A stretch of DNA of 64,000 nucleotides from Phytoseiulus persimilis. Lineage: Eukaryota; Arthropoda; Arachnida; Mesostigmata; Phytoseiidae. How positions within the stretch are numbered: position 1 is the stretch's first letter; each line of letters begins with the position of its first letter. A program made the translations under genes and the position numbers. The notes under the pieces were generated by a model. It was not told where the DNA came from. It saw only the letters and a program-made list of their open reading frames with translations, and did not search any database. Where the stretch lies: contig JAQZDE010000012.1 of assembly GCA_037576195.1 (NCBI GenBank), positions 361,001 to 425,000 of the forward strand, written 5' to 3'. Positions 60,916 to 64,000 of the stretch are shown piece by piece.

Positions 60916-63900
60916 CGACACTACCAGTTAGGATTCATGAGAGACACCTACGAGCAGATCAGTAAGTTCATTGGGTCGGCTACCAAACGATGATTCTTCG
61001 AGGTGAGTTTTGCATAGCAATATTCATGGGAAGCATAATAGGAGCATCGTATTCCCGGAACGAGTCCAAGTCATCATTCTTCCCGCTGAAACTTGGAGAC
61101 AATCGGAGCGTAGAATCTCTTGAAAGACGTAGCCATGAGAAGCGCCGCCCCAGAGAGTGTGAGGCCCTAGATGCCTGAACTTCCCGGTTCCGATGATGCC
61201 ATTCGAATAGTTTTCACACTGGATGGACCTCAATGTTCGCGTTTCGGCTAAACGAACGAGTTGATGAAGGGCATCTCTAAATGTGGGAACATCGAATCGG
61301 AGTCCTCGCTATCACATTTGCAGGTTAGACAGAGGTCACGAAATCTAGTACTTGAGCACACGGGGTGGCAAACGTATTCCGGAAGAAACCCTGCAGTCAT
61401 TCTATCAAAAATGCGTCCAACAGGGGCGCTCCTTCTCAATCCCCTTCCGTCTGCCGCTCGAGGTTGGCTTGACGCGAGAGACGATGATATCGATGCTAGT
61501 TGCGTTTTTTTTCCATCGCGGGTCTTCGACCTCGAAGATCTGGCGGTCCTTCTCAAATCAGATGGTGCCAGAATACAGGAAGTGCCTCATCCGAAGAAAG
61601 AGACCAGTTTTATCAGAAAATTCGACTGCTCAACGGAGTTTGAGGCAGATTGGCCCGATCTCCTCTTAAGTCATATCTCTACCAGGAGCCAGATCCGTTC
61701 CGAGTGGAACCTCAGTGGTCCCCATGACCTGTTCAAGCGGGAACCTCTTTCCGTTCGCATTGAGCCTCAATGTTCTCGGCCTGGACTGCTTTGGTTCCCA
61801 CGCAAACTGCGCTAAACGATGCACTCTTCGTCGGTCTTCGAGATCGAGTCCACCCGGTTCATGACAGGCCCCCTTTACAGCGAGAGAACAAAGTGAATGC
61901 CCCTCAATCCATCATACGCTCCTCACAGAGGTCTCAATAGGATTCCGAGAAGAGAGCGTGACTCTGAGATTTTTTCCATGGCAGATCCTGATCCCCGAGG
62001 CTCACTCTCGACAGTGTTTTGCGCCCAGAAGCGCAGACAGGGTCGGAAGCTGGATGCTTGCGACAAAACTTCAGCGGTCGAGGACAAGTCCCGGGAGCTA
62101 AAATTTCCAGGGGTTGCGGAGCTCCGGTCAGCTCAACATCCAACCGACTCTGCAATTGTACGTCGCTCGAGCCCCGAATTCGGATGGTGAACAAACTTGT
62201 GTGTACTGAAAGGTCTCCCTGTGTCGCGTGGCGGCATATTTGCTGCCAATGTTCGCTCCTCTGGCTGATCGATGCAATGCTTGACCTCAAAATCAGATTT
62301 CCTGTGGATTTTTTCTTTCACTTCGCTCCTCCCAGATGGGGACTATCAGTTGTCTGGACGCATATTCAAGAGTCGTCAAGTTCTCGGATTCTTTTTCTGG
62401 AATCAGCCAATGGAAATCGAGAACTCTGGTATTCCTCGAGGATATGAACGAAGGATATTGATCATCAACAGATGCTCCATCCAACGCGTTCCCCTCAATC
62501 AAAGAGCGCTCATGACGGGAAACGGGCGTAGCGATACGTAGCAGCCCAATGACGGTTCCGTCACGGCCCTGATCACGCCGTAACCGAGAAGTAGGGCTGA
62601 TGAGATAAGTTCGAAATAGCATTCGCCTCAACGAGATGATGCGCCTGTATATCGTAGTCCTCGAGGTTGGCGTGGCATGGTGCCTCGCAAAATCACGTGT
62701 ATCGCAGGGCTCGCCTCGGCCGCTTATGCAGTTTTTGACTATGTGAAGAGATGTTCCGGGTAGAGGAGATGCCCGAGACAGATTCACAAAGCTACCTGAC
62801 GCTCCTCCCCATCTATGAGCCCTCCGTTAGATATTTGAAAGAGAAGATCCGATTGGAGTTTATCGTTTCCATTTCCAAGTTTATTATTCACGGTGTATTC
62901 GCTGTAATATTCCCGAATACTCATCATCATCATCATCATGTTCATCATTGTCTGCACATTGAAAGGACAGCCACTGTCAGATCGGTTCTCTGAAACCTGA
63001 TTCAGAATAGTCGACTCAGCACGCATCAAAATATATAGTATGTCCAGCATCTGATTCACGATGTGACGCTTTTTCACATTCTCCCACATCATTCCGTACT
63101 GGGCTAGTTTGGGCCTCTTGAATATTGTTGCTTCTTTTGTTGATGTTGCCTTCGGTCCTTTCTATGTTACCTCCTAAAGTTTCTCTCATCTTCACTTTCA
63201 GCTTGCTCCGGCTCAGTTTCATTCTCAAACTCGCTCGCTCAGTGGCTCATTCAGATCCTCACGTTCCGTCGTGCACTTCCAGACGACAGGGAAGCAACTC
63301 CGAAGTCAACTTCTCGGTTATTACCCTCCGTGTAAAACCATTTGTTCCTGTTCAACTAGTGATTATTGATTGTTCGAATGACGGATGGACTCCAATGTGG
63401 AGAAATTAACTATCCATTGTATGCTCCGAGAACATCTCATCGATTCTTCTGAAGCCTATCTATCACTCAATGTTCATGAAGAATAGCGAATCATGGGTTT
63501 GACCGAAATGCACCAAAGGGCCAACGCGTTAACTTCGGGTACGAATCATCTCCGACGAACCCATCCAAGTGCAAACCCGATGGATCTCAGGGCTCCGTTT
63601 TGGATAGCATTGAAGCTTCAAGCACCGGTTGTTCAGTAAAATGGTTCCATGCACCCGGGATCAGGACACAGCAGGAAGGCGGGAGGGCGGAGCATCAGAG
63701 CACTGGCACCAAATCCGATAGTAACAGGCACTCGTCGAAACACCAACACGTTGAAGGAACTGCCCGCAACTTTGACAGTATCGATTCAATATGTTCCGGG
63801 TTGATGTATCACTGTGACTTTTGAGCATATTCAAGATGGAAACACATTTTAAGGAAGGAGACCATCAACAACAGGCAATACGGTGAACGGGGAATTCCTT

Positions 63901-64000
63901 CGCGAAAAGCTGGGCACCCTCTTCAACCTTGCTCACAAAAATATCCGGGTCCTCTAGGTGTCTCCATGGCTCCGCTTTCACAAATATTCTCCTCGGTTCC
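60916..64000. other. No gene recognised at the right end
   Basis: Contains a 184-codon + strand frame (61261-61815) and several overlapping frames near 62.2-63.2 kb on both strands. Some have coding-like composition (for example LPIYEPSVRYLKEKIRLEF on + near 62800, and an acidic FENETEPEQAESEDE on minus near 63210), but I could not link them by splice sites or recognise a family. A (CAT)n run of about six units is near 62922-62940. Confidence 0.3.

Noticed and set aside
61261..61815. 184-codon + strand ORF right of the GGT-like gene
   Set aside because: No recognisable domain, no supporting splice sites, and overlapping open frames on both strands.
1..64000. CRISPR arrays, bacterial operons, ribosome binding sites, rRNA genes
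   Set aside because: The window is animal nuclear DNA with spliceosomal introns. No regularly spaced repeats or rRNA-like sequence were seen.

Overview
This is nuclear DNA from an animal. Genes are split by spliceosomal introns with GT...AG ends, coding exons sit in long non-coding stretches, and the recognisable proteins are animal housekeeping and cell-junction proteins. The SYD-1/RhoGAP100F-type protein carries an N-terminal PDZ domain before C2 and RhoGAP, which is the protostome arrangement. GC content is near 50% by eye. Together with short genes and many introns of 60-120 bp this suggests an arthropod, perhaps a mite; the taxon is inference, not shown.

Layout. 1-5.9 kb: left part of a minus-strand afadin/canoe-like gene, of which only the first coding exon (5765-5878) is in view; its next exons should lie left of the window. 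8.4-10.1 kb: an unrecognised minus-strand gene with four phase-consistent exons. 12.8-13.3 kb: a frameshifted non-LTR reverse transcriptase remnant. 15.5-16.7 kb: ADP/ATP translocase (+). 17.9-20.6 kb: VPS28 of ESCRT-I (-), tail-to-tail with the translocase and head-to-head with transportin-1 (+, 21.6-25.9 kb). 26-34.5 kb: mostly non-coding, with a weakly supported small + strand gene at 32.7-33.2 kb. 34.6-35.0 kb: a small secreted Pro/His/Val-rich protein (-). 35-44 kb: no recognisable gene, only unresolved open frames. 44.2-53.7 kb: a SYD-1/RhoGAP100F-like gene (+) in 11 coding exons, with a hAT-transposase-like remnant in one intron. 57.4-57.8 kb: last exons of an unidentified minus-strand gene. 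58.0-60.6 kb: a complete gamma-glutamyltransferase-like gene (+) in nine coding exons. 61-64 kb: nothing recognised.

The genes do not form a pathway: they are unrelated animal genes (mitochondrial nucleotide exchange, endosomal sorting, nuclear import, synapse and junction organisation, glutathione breakdown). I read splice junctions by eye. For transportin-1, the SYD-1-like gene, the GGT-like gene and the translocase every exon phase adds up to one uninterrupted frame. I do not see a clear new biological system. The most unusual items are the GGT-like protein, which keeps the catalytic Thr but appears to have lost other substrate-binding residues, and the unrecognised multi-exon gene at 8.4-10.1 kb.
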